A stretch of DNA of 9,491 nucleotides. Source: a bacterium. GTDB lineage: Bacteria > NPL-UPA2 > JAUVJM01. Location: NCBI GenBank assembly GCA_030596585.1, contig JAUVJM010000044.1:1-9491 (forward strand), given 5' to 3'. This document shows positions 1-6,485 of the stretch, piece by piece. The notes beneath the pieces were generated by a model. The model ran no database searches and was not told where the DNA came from. It saw only the letters and a list, made by a program, of their open reading frames with translations. Position 1 is the first letter of the stretch. Every line of letters begins with the position of its first letter. The translations under genes and the position numbers were made by a program.

Positions 1-1164
1 ATAAGGGGTCGTAACAGAATAAGGTCCTGCTCCTTCGCACGCCTCCGATACATAAATGCCCGGCTTAATCCCTGTCTTGAGAAAATACTCATGCCCGACT
101 TTTTCTTTAAACTCAGCTGCAGCCCGTCCCTCAACCAGATTCACGGTGCACCCGCCGAAACCCGCTCCCGACATGCGGCTTCCAACACAGCCGGCAACGT
201 TTCGGGCAATCTCCGCCATCAAATCGAGTTCGGGACAGCTGACCTCGTACTTGTCCCTGAGGCTTCCGTGGGACTCCTCCATAAGTCTGCCTAAATCCGC
301 AAACCTGCCTTCTCTCAAAGCACTTATTGTCCCGAGAACTCTTTCATTCTCGTAAATGACATGCTCACATCTCTTCTGAGCGGTTGGGGACAGATTCCGC
401 CTGTACTTTTCAAAATCGGCGGGAGAGACCTGGCGCAGATATTCTATCCCGGGGATATAATCGCTGAGAACCAACACAGCATCCTCGCATTCTTTTCGCC
501 TCTGGTTGTATTCGGAGCCGGCAAGCTGGCGGCGGACCCCTGTGTCGCAGATTACCAGTTTGAGGCCGCCTTCCAGGGGAACGTACTCATACTCCTCCTT
601 CAGGCAGTCCAGGAACAAAACTGTTCCTTTTCTGCCGAGACAGCAGACAAACTGATCCATCAATCCGCATCTCATACCTACGAATTCATTTTCCGCGCGC
701 TGGCACAGTTTTGCCATATCCACAGGTTCAAGAGAAAAACCGCAGATTTCCTTGAAGAGAAATGCAGCTGCTACCTCAAGAGCCGCTGAAGAACTGACTC
801 CGACGCCGACAGGAACATTGCCGCCGACAAAAATGTTCATTCCGGATAATTCAAACCCTCTCTCCTTCAGCATAAGAACTACGCCCTTTATGTAGTCAGC
901 CCAGATGTGTTCAGGGTCGCGCCGAATCCTGTCGAGGGAAAAACTAACCTGTTCATCCGGGATACTCGCATAAATTGATATCTCACCGCCGTCCCTTTTC
1001 TGTCCCGCCATAATCACCTGAGGCTCAATGGCGGCGGGCAAGACAAACCCCCCGTTATAATCGGTATGCTCTCCTATCAGATTGACTCTTCCGGGAGCTC
1101 TGACTACCGTTACATCCCCTTCCGCCGGGAATACCTGTCTGAATTTGTCTCTTATGTTTTGCAT
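1..1164 (-). CDS. galK: Galactokinase (3' end cut by window edge)
   Basis: Galactokinase phosphorylates D-galactose at C1 with ATP, the entry step of the Leloir pathway in the cytoplasm. I translated 388 codons from the ATG at 1164 to the left edge with no stop. Three GHMP-kinase landmarks are present: the galactokinase signature GRVNLIGEHTDY (residues 25-36), the ATP loop PVGVGVSSSAAL (118-129), and SRMSGAGFGGCT (about 329-340). R26 and D170 (in LMDQ) match the known catalytic Arg and Asp. E. coli GalK has 382 residues, so probably only the last few codons are missing. The start fits the family N-terminus, but the upstream bases show only a weak GGA instead of a good ribosome binding site. 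The gene lies 122 bases after rsmI with a repeat hairpin between them. No other galactose genes are visible. Confidence 0.95.
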   Translation of the reverse strand, partial: MQNIRDKFRQVFPAEGDVTVVRAPGRVNLIGEHTDYNGGFVLPAAIEPQVIMAGQKRDGGEISIYASIPDEQVSFSLDRIRRDPEHIWADYIKGVVLMLKERGFELSGMNIFVGGNVPVGVGVSSSAALEVAAAFLFKEICGFSLEPVDMAKLCQRAENEFVGMRCGLMDQFVCCLGRKGTVLFLDCLKEEYEYVPLEGGLKLVICDTGVRRQLAGSEYNQRRKECEDAVLVLSDYIPGIEYLRQVSPADFEKYRRNLSPTAQKRCEHVIYENERVLGTISALREGRFADLGRLMEESHGSLRDKYEVSCPELDLMAEIARNVAGCVGSRMSGAGFGGCTVNLVEGRAAAEFKEKVGHEYFLKTGIKPGIYVSEACEGAGPYSVTTPY

Positions 1165-1236
1165 GCGTTTATCCGGGTTTATCCAACTGTAGTTGCCCGA
1201 TTTATCTCGCCATTAGACAGCCTCATAGGATTCTGG

Positions 1237-1288
1237 ATTGCCCGGTCAAGCCGGGCAATGACAAGAATTAATGTTACAAAGCACTACT
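1237..1288. repeat. Single hairpin of the composite repeat plus tail, after rsmI
   Basis: ATTGCCCGG (1237-1245) and CCGGGCAAT (1251-1259) with loop TCAAG match hairpin 2 of the 96-bp elements, but the second hairpin is absent. The tail at 1262-1288 resembles those at 5103, 8508 and 9335. The rsmI stop codon (1287-1289) falls at the tail's edge. Confidence 0.75.
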
Positions 1289-1964
1289 ATTTCTTGCTGT
1301 TTAGAATAAGCGTGAACTCTCCTCTCGGTTTCCTCTCCTCGAAAATCGCAATCAGCTCCGAAACCCTGCCGCGCAATACTTCTTCGAACTTCTTCGTAAG
1401 CTCTCTGCCAATAACCATATCCCTATCGCCCAAAACCTCGTGAATGTCTCTTATCGTACGAAGCAGGCGGTGTGGAGCCTCATAGAAAATTATCGTTCTA
1501 TGTTCCCCCTCCAGGCTCTCGAGTTCCCTTTTCCTTCTACCCCCTTTCGGAGAAAGCCAGCCGTAAAAAATGAAATTGGTCCCGGCTAAGCCCGATACCG
1601 AAAGAGCGGCTATCAGAGCCGTAGGACCCGGAATAGGCTCTACTCGAATCCCCTTCTCCAGAGCCAGCCTGACAAGATGAGAACCAGGGTCAGAGATTCC
1701 CGGAGTTCCCGCATTCGAGACAAGGGCGATTTTCCTGCCCTCATCAAGAAGCTGCAGCAGCTTATCAGCCTGTCTGAATCTATTGTATTGATAGTAACTT
1801 CTGAGAGGTGTTTTTATTCCGTAGTGCGCGGTGAGCTTCCTCGTGTGGCGGGTATCTTCAGCCGCTATAAGGTCTGCTTCTTTCAAAATACGCACGGCCC
1901 TCGAAGTAATATCCTCGAGGTTTCCGATAGGAGTGCTTACGACATAGAGACAGCCGACGGACAT
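1287..1964 (-). CDS. rsmI: 16S rRNA (cytidine-1402-2'-O)-methyltransferase RsmI
   Basis: RsmI uses S-adenosylmethionine to 2'-O-methylate C1402 in the decoding centre of 16S rRNA. From the ATG at 1964 the protein has 225 residues. It shows the tetrapyrrole-methylase fold motifs STPIGNLEDIT (10-20), AEDTRHTRKL (35-44), VSNAGTPGISDPG (82-94), IPGPTALIAALS (111-122) and FYEAPHR (about 160-166). I prefer this start over an upstream in-frame GTG at 2000 because GAGGG precedes it at good spacing and the family begins close to this point. The E. coli protein has 286 residues. Here the chain stops at the end of the methylase domain (GEFTLILNSKK) and lacks the C-terminal helix-turn-helix segment of about 45-60 residues. 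The TAG stop at 1287-1289 lies in repeat-like DNA, so loss of that segment by a repeat is possible. Confidence 0.93.
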   Translation of the reverse strand: MSVGCLYVVSTPIGNLEDITSRAVRILKEADLIAAEDTRHTRKLTAHYGIKTPLRSYYQYNRFRQADKLLQLLDEGRKIALVSNAGTPGISDPGSHLVRLALEKGIRVEPIPGPTALIAALSVSGLAGTNFIFYGWLSPKGGRRKRELESLEGEHRTIIFYEAPHRLLRTIRDIHEVLGDRDMVIGRELTKKFEEVLRGRVSELIAIFEERKPRGEFTLILNSKK

Positions 1965-2039
1965 CAGACCCTCAAGAAAGGCACACAAAAGAACAGGCAC
2001 AGAGCTTTTCAGAAGCGAGAGTTAAATCTTTTGTTTTAC

Positions 2040-2093
2040 TTTGTGCCTTTGCCACTTTGTGCCTATTCTTTAATCGTAACCGTTCACGGTTAC
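2040..2093. repeat. TTTGTGCC octads plus an 18-bp palindrome
   Basis: TTTGTGCC at 2040 and 2056, with variant TTTGCCAC at 2048, repeats with an 8-base period as at 7775-7840. Next to it is the perfect palindrome GTAACCGTTCACGGTTAC (2076-2093). The same pair of modules occurs between ychF and pth. A partly inverted octad-like stretch (GGCACA) lies at 1979-2000. Confidence 0.75.
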
Positions 2094-2103
2094 CTTTAAT
2101 CTA

Positions 2104-3105
2104 TTATGTGCGTTCATTCGTTCCCTTGAGCCGCGCGAAAATCATCTTCCCTGCAGCGGTCTGGAGAACGCTGGAAACCACAGCGTCAACGTTTAAACCC
2201 GTGCTCCTGCGGGCATTCTCAACCACTACCATCGTCCCATCGTCCAGGTAGCCAACTCCCTGATTAGGTTCCTTCCCCTCTTTGGCTATCTTGACGCTCA
2301 TCACCTCACCGGGCAGAACAACAGGTTTTGTGGCACCTGCGAGTTCGTTTATATTAAGAACGCGCACACCCTCAAGTTCTGCAACCTTGTTCAGATTAAA
2401 ATCGTTCGTGACAAGGTCGCCATTCACAAGCTTGGCGAGCTTAACAAGCTTATTGTCAACTTCCCCCACTTCCGGAAAATCCGTGTCCTGAATGGTAACT
2501 TTTATTTTGGGATCCTTGCGCAGCTTGTTGAGAATTTCAAGCCCTCTGCGTCCCCTCTTTCGCTTGAGGGAATCAGGACAATCAGCTATGGCATGCAGTT
2601 CGCGAAGGACAAACCTCGGAATCACGACGTTCCCTCCGAGAAAACCCGCCTTCGCAATGTCATAAATACGCCCATCAATAATCACGTTTGTGTCAAGAAG
2701 CCTCATTCTTCCCCCATTAACTCCTCCCGTTCTCCAAAACGGGAGCATAGTCAGGTCCTTCTGTCTCTGAAGACTCATGACCACACCCAGATAGCCCAGC
2801 AGGATATTTAGTCCGATAGGAGCAATGAACCTCTGCTCGTGTCCAATCTGGATCAGATAGAACGGGGCAGACAACAGGTTTGCCACTACCAGCCCAACTA
2901 TCAAGCCGGAAGACGCAATACCCAGCTCCTTCATGGAAGTTCCCTTCAAACTCCTCTCAAGACCGATAACCACTATAGCAACGATTCCGCCTATTATCAT
3001 ACCCTGTGCCGCAGTGATGTCCTCAAAGCCAAGCGCAGGTACTACCTGCCTGCCAACTGCAACACACGCTACCAAAAGAAGCATGCGTATGAGATTTATA
3101 AGCAT
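2104..3105 (-). CDS. yacL: YacL-like membrane-anchored PIN/TRAM domain protein
   Basis: This is a 333-residue putative membrane-anchored ribonuclease of the B. subtilis YacL type; its substrate is not known. The N-terminal third holds four hydrophobic segments (roughly 4-18, 34-49, 62-84 and 94-110). A PIN nuclease domain follows (about 134-250) with the acidic metal-binding set D138 (LLDTN), E169 (VLREL), D217 and D235 (TNDFN). A TRAM domain closes the protein (about 261-328), suggesting RNA binding. I place the start at 3105, not the ATG at 3120, because GGAGGTGAGG lies just before the inner ATG; the outer ATG overlaps that ribosome binding site. The gene lies 70 bases downstream of dnaB and could be co-transcribed with it. 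Family assignment is firm; nuclease activity is inferred from the retained acidic residues. Confidence 0.9.
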   Translation of the reverse strand: MLINLIRMLLLVACVAVGRQVVPALGFEDITAAQGMIIGGIVAIVVIGLERSLKGTSMKELGIASSGLIVGLVVANLLSAPFYLIQIGHEQRFIAPIGLNILLGYLGVVMSLQRQKDLTMLPFWRTGGVNGGRMRLLDTNVIIDGRIYDIAKAGFLGGNVVIPRFVLRELHAIADCPDSLKRKRGRRGLEILNKLRKDPKIKVTIQDTDFPEVGEVDNKLVKLAKLVNGDLVTNDFNLNKVAELEGVRVLNINELAGATKPVVLPGEVMSVKIAKEGKEPNQGVGYLDDGTMVVVENARRSTGLNVDAVVSSVLQTAAGKMIFARLKGTNERT

Positions 3106-3127
3106 TTTCCTCACCTCCATAATTTTA

Positions 3128-3184
3128 AATTCGTAATTGCCATTTTCTTTTCAATTCATTCCCAATTCATAATTCTTAATTGTC
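3128..3184. repeat. AATTCNT heptad repeats at the dnaB 3' end
   Basis: AT-rich 7-base units occur at 3128 (AATTCGT), 3135 (AATTGCC), 3153 and 3164 (AATTCAT), 3171 (AATTCTT) and 3178 (AATTGTC). Those at 3164-3184 are contiguous and overlap the last codons and stop of dnaB. AT-richness alone could produce part of this pattern. Confidence 0.6.
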
Positions 3185-4519
3185 TTTTCTCTCCCCCGGC
3201 ATCCTCGAAGAAAGATCCTGAAATCTCGTATACTCTTTCATAAACATCAGTTTTACGGTTCCCACCGGACCGTTCCGCTGTTTCGCAATAATAAGCTCAG
3301 TCTCCCCCGAATCATTCTCCGGGTTGTAGTATCCTTCCCGCAAAAGCAGCACGACCACGTCAGCATCCTGTTCGATAGCCCCAGATTCACGCAAATCAGA
3401 CAACATAGGACGATGGTCTGTCCGCGCTTCCACAGCACGGCTTAGCTGAGAAAGGGCAATCACAGGAATTCTCAATTCCCTCGCCAGCGACTTCAGTGCC
3501 CGCGATATTTCAGAAGTCTCCTGCTGTCTGTTATCAGCCCTTCCTGTCCACTGCATCAATTGCAGATAGTCAACGACAATCAGCCCTATGTCTTCCTTTG
3601 CCTTCAGCCGTCTTGCCTTTGCCCTCAGCTCCAACGCCGAGATAGCCGGCGTATCATCAATAAAGATGGCAGCTTTCTCAAGTCTGCCGGCGGCTATGGC
3701 TAACTCGCCAAACGCCTTCTCACCCAGGAAACCGGTCCGCAGTTGATGAGCATTTACTCTCGCTTCAGACCAGAGCATTCGCTGAACCAATTGTTCTTTA
3801 GAACCTTCCAGGCTGAAAAAGGCAACCGGCGTGTTTTCCTTAATTGCCACCCACTGAGCGATGTTGACGGCAAGACTCGACTTGCCCATTGAAGGGCGTC
3901 CTGCAATTATTATCAAATCAGAGTCCTGAAGTCCCGAAGTCATCACGTTGAAATCGGTGAACCCCGTCGCGATACCGGTAACAACCTGCTTTCTCTTGCT
4001 CAGTGCCTCCGCCATCTCCAGGCTGTCATGGATAATATCTTTCACCTGGACAAAGTCCTGGCCGGGCTTATCTCTTGAGAGGCTGTATATAGACTGTTCT
4101 ACGTTATCTACAAAAGCGGCAACATCATCCGGACTCTCGTAGCATTCATTTGCGTACTGGCTAAGAATGTCTATCATGCTCCGCAAGACTGCCTTCTCCC
4201 GCACAATCTTGGCATAGTACGCAACATTCGCCGTCGTGGGAACACCATCCACCAGACTCGTAAGATAGGAAGCTCCACCCGCCGATTCCAGTCCGCCGTC
4301 GTGGCGCAGCTGCTCTGCAAGGGTGACTACGTCAATTGCTTCATCCCTCTCAAACAACTCCAGCATGCCTTTAAATATCTTCCCATGGGCTTCCCGGTAA
4401 AACATTCCCTCATTAAGAAGTTCGATGCACCGGTTCACAGCTTGCGGGCTCATCAGCATGGAACCGAGAACAGAGACTTCTGCTTCAATGTTCTGCGGCG
4501 GGACCCTCTTTTGCTCCAT
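3176..4519 (-). CDS. dnaB: Replicative DNA helicase DnaB
   Basis: DnaB is the hexameric ATP-driven 5'-3' helicase that unwinds DNA at the replication fork and contacts primase. The 447-residue protein has the N-terminal DnaB domain (about 8-110), a linker, and the RecA-like motor. Visible motifs are Walker A GRPSMGKS (207-214), the SLEGSKEQ segment (236-243), Walker B LIVVDY with D317, SQLSRAVE (357-364), and KQRNGPVG (413-420), whose R415 is the likely arginine finger. No intein or insertion interrupts the Walker motifs. Length is normal for the family. Its ATG shares one base with the rplI stop (TAATG), implying translational coupling, and I see no separate strong ribosome binding site. The last codons (Asp-Asn-stop) run into AATTCNT-type tandem repeats. 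Confidence 0.98.
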   Translation of the reverse strand: MEQKRVPPQNIEAEVSVLGSMLMSPQAVNRCIELLNEGMFYREAHGKIFKGMLELFERDEAIDVVTLAEQLRHDGGLESAGGASYLTSLVDGVPTTANVAYYAKIVREKAVLRSMIDILSQYANECYESPDDVAAFVDNVEQSIYSLSRDKPGQDFVQVKDIIHDSLEMAEALSKRKQVVTGIATGFTDFNVMTSGLQDSDLIIIAGRPSMGKSSLAVNIAQWVAIKENTPVAFFSLEGSKEQLVQRMLWSEARVNAHQLRTGFLGEKAFGELAIAAGRLEKAAIFIDDTPAISALELRAKARRLKAKEDIGLIVVDYLQLMQWTGRADNRQQETSEISRALKSLARELRIPVIALSQLSRAVEARTDHRPMLSDLRESGAIEQDADVVVLLLREGYYNPENDSGETELIIAKQRNGPVGTVKLMFMKEYTRFQDLSSRMPGERKDN

Positions 4520-4962
4520 TACTTTTTCACAACCCAGACTCTCGCATCCGCCTTAACTTCCGAATGAAGCCTGATTTTGACAGTGTAGACTCCAAGTTCC
4601 CTGATTGGCTCATCAAGCAAAATATCATGCCTCTTCACCTCTATCCCTTCCTGTTCAAGCACCTTCACAATATCTATAGAGGTGACTGACCCAAACATTT
4701 TCTCATCTTCCCCCACGGCAACCTGAACGGTCAATGATGCGTCAGCCAGGCGCTCAGCCAGCGCCTTTGCAGACTCCAGTCCTTTCTGCTTCGCGGTAAC
4801 TTCCCTCTCTTTCTCAATTTTGACTCTCTCAACGTTCACCTCCGTAGCAGGGAATGCCAACCCGTGTGGAAGGAGAAAATTGCTCCCGTAGCCCCGTTTG
4901 ACTTCAACTATATCTCCGGGATTACCAAGCTTCTCTACCATTTTTCTCAGTATCACCTTCAT
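4519..4962 (-). CDS. rplI: Large ribosomal subunit protein bL9
   Basis: bL9 binds domain V of 23S rRNA near the base of the L1 stalk and helps keep the reading frame. The 147-residue length is normal. The N-terminal rRNA-binding domain (1 to about 52) contains the family signature running from G13 through V21, G24, Y25, N28, F29 and L30 to G34. A charged connecting helix (about 45-75) and the C-terminal domain (about 78-147) follow. The start is supported by GGGAG seven bases before the ATG. It overlaps dnaB by one base, the tightest junction in the window. The 205-base gap from rpsR upstream is unusually long for this cluster and holds a repeat element. Confidence 0.98.
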   Translation of the reverse strand: MKVILRKMVEKLGNPGDIVEVKRGYGSNFLLPHGLAFPATEVNVERVKIEKEREVTAKQKGLESAKALAERLADASLTVQVAVGEDEKMFGSVTSIDIVKVLEQEGIEVKRHDILLDEPIRELGVYTVKIRLHSEVKADARVWVVKK

Positions 4963-4995
4963 GAAATAACTCCCAGTAAGTACTCACCCAACACC

Positions 4996-5091
4996 GTCAT
5001 TGCCCGGCTCGACCGGGCAATCCAGAATCTATAGTTACACTCTGGATCCTCGCTCCCCGCCTTCGCGGGGACAAGCTTTACGGGAATGACA
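4996..5091. repeat. Two-hairpin composite repeat, about 96 bp (orientation 2)
   Basis: This is the inverted counterpart of 8413-8508. Hairpin ATTGCCCGG/CCGGGCAAT lies at 4999-5007 and 5013-5021 (loop CTCGA); hairpin CCCCGC/GCGGGG at 5055-5060 and 5065-5070 (loop CTTC). It ends in GGGAATGAC. It occupies the rpsR-rplI gap and has no coding capacity of its own. Confidence 0.85.
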
Positions 5092-5102
5092 AACAAAATG
5101 CG

Positions 5103-5130
5103 TCAAGAACTAATGTCACAGAGCGCTACA
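5103..5130 (-). repeat. Conserved tail downstream of rpsR
   Basis: This copy contains TCAAGAACTAATGTCACAG on the plus strand and is related to 1262-1288, 8508-8535 and 9335-9363. Here it is separated from the hairpin element by about 11 bases. Confidence 0.6.
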
Positions 5131-5138
5131 TCTCTTTT

Positions 5139-5166
5139 CGAGATACGAGTCACGAGATACGGTCTT
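5139..5166. repeat. CGAGATA heptad repeats after rpsR
   Basis: Three 7-base units, CGAGATA (5139), CGAGTCA (5146) and CGAGATA (5153), are followed by a degraded fourth that ends beside the rpsR stop codon. This is a second heptad family, unrelated in sequence to the one at 5453. Confidence 0.7.
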
Positions 5167-5167
5167 T

Positions 5168-5428
5168 TTATGGCAGCAGGGCAACAGCCCTTGCTCTCTT
5201 GACCGCCGTCGATAACTGCCTCTGATGCTTCGCACAGGTTCCTGAGATGCGGCTCGGCAGAATTTTTCCTCTCTCGCTCACGTAATTGCGCAGTTTCTGG
5301 ATGTCCTTGTAATCTATTTTCTCGATTTTCTCAACACAGAACCTGCACACTTTTTTCCTGAAAACCTTTTTGCGCCCGCCGCGCTTGTTATCACGGTCAC
5401 TTTTACTCTTGCGACTTCTTAGGACCAA
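5168..5428 (-). CDS. rpsR: Small ribosomal subunit protein bS18, Cys-containing form
   Basis: bS18 binds the platform of the 30S subunit next to bS6. The 86-residue reading frame has a very basic N-terminus and the conserved core from KVCRFC to CAKHQRQLSTAVKRAR. C28, C31, C65 and H68 form the probable zinc site of the Cys-containing bS18 class, known from other bacteria. No ATG is available in frame. The most credible start is the TTG at 5428, preceded by AGAGGGGGGG as Shine-Dalgarno. The upstream gap from ssb (93 bases) is filled by AGTGATC-type repeats; the downstream gap to rplI holds a two-hairpin repeat. Identity is certain; the exact start is less so. Confidence 0.95.
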   Translation of the reverse strand: MVLRSRKSKSDRDNKRGGRKKVFRKKVCRFCVEKIEKIDYKDIQKLRNYVSERGKILPSRISGTCAKHQRQLSTAVKRARAVALLP

Positions 5429-5433
5429 TTCTC

Positions 5434-5444
5434 AACCCCCCCTC
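5434..5444 (-). promoter_or_regulatory. G-tract ribosome binding site deciding the rpsR TTG start
   Basis: Seven consecutive G on the minus strand (5436-5442) sit within AGAGGGGGGG, about seven bases before the TTG at 5428. This is the only Shine-Dalgarno-like site for rpsR and supports the TTG start. Confidence 0.55.
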
Positions 5445-5452
5445 TAAAATAT

Positions 5453-5519
5453 AGTGATCAGTGGCCAGTGATTAGTGGTTAGTTAATATTTATTACTATT
5501 CATTGTACACTGATCACTG
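5453..5519. repeat. AGTGRYY heptad tandem repeats with inverted end
   Basis: Four consecutive 7-base units of the form AGTGRYY (first AGTGATC) run from 5453 to 5480, with a decayed fifth, AGTTAAT. The first 11 bases, AGTGATCAGTG, recur as a perfect inverted copy at 5508-5518. The array fills the ssb-rpsR gap and begins two bases after the ssb stop codon. Confidence 0.8.
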
Positions 5520-5521
5520 CT

Positions 5522-5911
5522 TTAATTGTCTTCTTCCGCACCGGCGTCCTGGCTCTTTCCAGACTCAGCAGGTCCGGTTCCCTTCTTTCCCAAAAACTGG
5601 ATACGAGAAGCAACGATCTCAAGTGTACTACGTTTCTCGCCCTCATTAGTCTCCCAATTGCGGCTTTGCAATCTCCCCTCTACCAGAATGGGACTTCCCT
5701 TGCTCAGATACTCACCACAGATTTCTGCCTGTTTTCGCCAAACGACCACAGTAACGAAACACGTATCTTCTTTTTTCTCCCCTTCTTTAGTCTTATACAC
5801 TCTATTGACTGCCAGCCCCAGATTAGCAACCGCATCTCCGCTGGGAATATAACGCAGTTCCGGATCTCTTGTAAGGTTCCCGACTAGAAAAACCCGATTC
5901 AAATTCGCCAT
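5522..5911 (-). CDS. ssb: Single-stranded DNA-binding protein lacking the usual C-terminal tip
   Basis: SSB coats single-stranded DNA during replication and repair. Residues 1-110 form the OB-fold domain: it opens with MANLNRVFLVGNLTRDPELR and has W58 and W86 at positions used for base stacking in known SSBs. A 19-residue Gly/Ser/acidic tail follows and ends in AEEDN. In most bacterial SSBs the acidic tail ends in a form of Asp-Asp-Ile-Pro-Phe, which recruits partner proteins; here the chain stops right after the acidic residues and the Ile-Pro-Phe is missing. The TAA stop lies two bases before an AGTGATC-type repeat. GGGAG seven bases before the ATG supports the start. At 129 residues it is shorter than E. 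coli SSB (178), mostly in the linker. It sits between rpsF and rpsR, the classic position of the main cellular ssb. Confidence 0.96.
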   Translation of the reverse strand: MANLNRVFLVGNLTRDPELRYIPSGDAVANLGLAVNRVYKTKEGEKKEDTCFVTVVVWRKQAEICGEYLSKGSPILVEGRLQSRNWETNEGEKRSTLEIVASRIQFLGKKGTGPAESGKSQDAGAEEDN

Positions 5912-5936
5912 TTGCTTTCTCCCTTATAGTTCAACA

Positions 5937-6002
5937 CTGTCATTCTGAGCGTAGCAAAGAATCTATTTAGATTCTTCGTCGCCTTGCTCCTCAGAATGAC
6001 AG
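5937..6002. repeat. Long GTCATTCTGAG hairpin inside the rpsF-ssb gap
   Basis: Perfect 13-bp outer arms CTGTCATTCTGAG (5937-5949) and CTCAGAATGACAG (5990-6002) enclose inner arms AAGAATCT/AGATTCTT (5957-5964 and 5969-5976). The whole 66 bases could fold into one hairpin with a few mismatches. It is related to the element at 9260-9327. As RNA it would sit between two ribosomal-cluster genes and could affect mRNA stability. Confidence 0.8.
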
Positions 6003-6047
6003 ACCGAAACGTACATCACCCTGTATCTGCACACGAACACCCCATCT

Positions 6048-6080
6048 GTAGTTGCTCCCTGCCCCGACGCAGGTTGGGAG
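6048..6080 (-). repeat. Small hairpin just after rpsF
   Basis: CCTGC (6058-6062) pairs with GCAGG (6069-6073) around a 6-base loop directly after the rpsF stop, with flanking CTCCC/GGGAG. It abuts GTAGTTGC (6048-6055), the sequence that also ends the module at 7586-7661. There is no T-run on the minus strand, so I do not call a terminator. Confidence 0.45.
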
Positions 6081-6082
6081 AT

Positions 6083-6376
6083 TTAGCGAGCTTTGTGCTT
6101 ACACAAAAACATGCATCTCAAGACATTTTCCGATAACCCGCAGACTCTACTCAATTCCTTCACTATCTTCCCGCTGCCCTTGAAACCGAACAAAACATAG
6201 GTCGCTTCCATTCTTCCCTTCGCCTTGCTTGCCAGCCTCCTTCTTCCCCATCCTTCCCAGCTTGCAAGCTCGCCGCTCCCGCCTGTGATAATCTCTTCAA
6301 GGCTGTGTTTTATCGCACCGATGCCTTCCTCATCAAGCTCCGGATTCATCAGCAGCATACCCTCATAGTCCGACAC
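6083..6376 (-). CDS. rpsF: Small ribosomal subunit protein bS6
   Basis: bS6 pairs with bS18 on the 30S platform. The 97-residue protein matches the family throughout: N-terminal strand YEGMLLMNPELDEE (4-17), the WGRRRLA segment (43-49, usually WGKRRLAY), strand YVLFGF (60-65), and a final region LSENVLRCMFL (81-91). The start is GTG at 6376, preceded by GAGGGGGTGG about five bases upstream; the next in-frame ATG (residue 7) would cut into the first strand. It heads the rpsF-ssb-rpsR-rplI-dnaB cluster, but the gap to ssb is 171 bases and contains a long hairpin repeat, which is unusual for this pair. In some bacteria the bS6-bS18 complex binds its own mRNA leader; I cannot identify such a leader structure here. 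Confidence 0.95.
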   Translation of the reverse strand: MSDYEGMLLMNPELDEEGIGAIKHSLEEIITGGSGELASWEGWGRRRLASKAKGRMEATYVLFGFKGSGKIVKELSRVCGLSENVLRCMFLCKHKAR

Positions 6377-6485
6377 TTTTCCACCCCCTCTTCAAGTTAA
6401 CGGGTCAAGGCATGCCCGTCCCGCTAATAAAGCTACGCGACGATGATAACACAACCAGCCCGTCACCTTCAACTGTTTTATCAAT
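6377..6485 (-). other. ychF-rpsF gap with weak hairpin
   Basis: This 109-base gap holds the rpsF ribosome binding site GAGGGGGTGG and an imperfect hairpin, ACGGG/CCCGT (6400-6404 and 6415-6419). I see no clear promoter and no heptad repeat. The gap is cleaner than most others here. Confidence 0.4.

Noticed and set aside
1165..1286. A promoter for galK
   Set aside because: I found no convincing -35/-10 pair; GGATAAAC occurs twice just before the start, but this alone does not support a site.
4996..5091. Repeat hairpins as intrinsic terminators
   Set aside because: None of the GCCCGG or CCCCGC stems is followed by a T-run on the minus strand, and they occur inside a likely operon.
5453..5519. 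A CRISPR array
   Set aside because: Units are 7 bases without spacers, and no cas genes are present.
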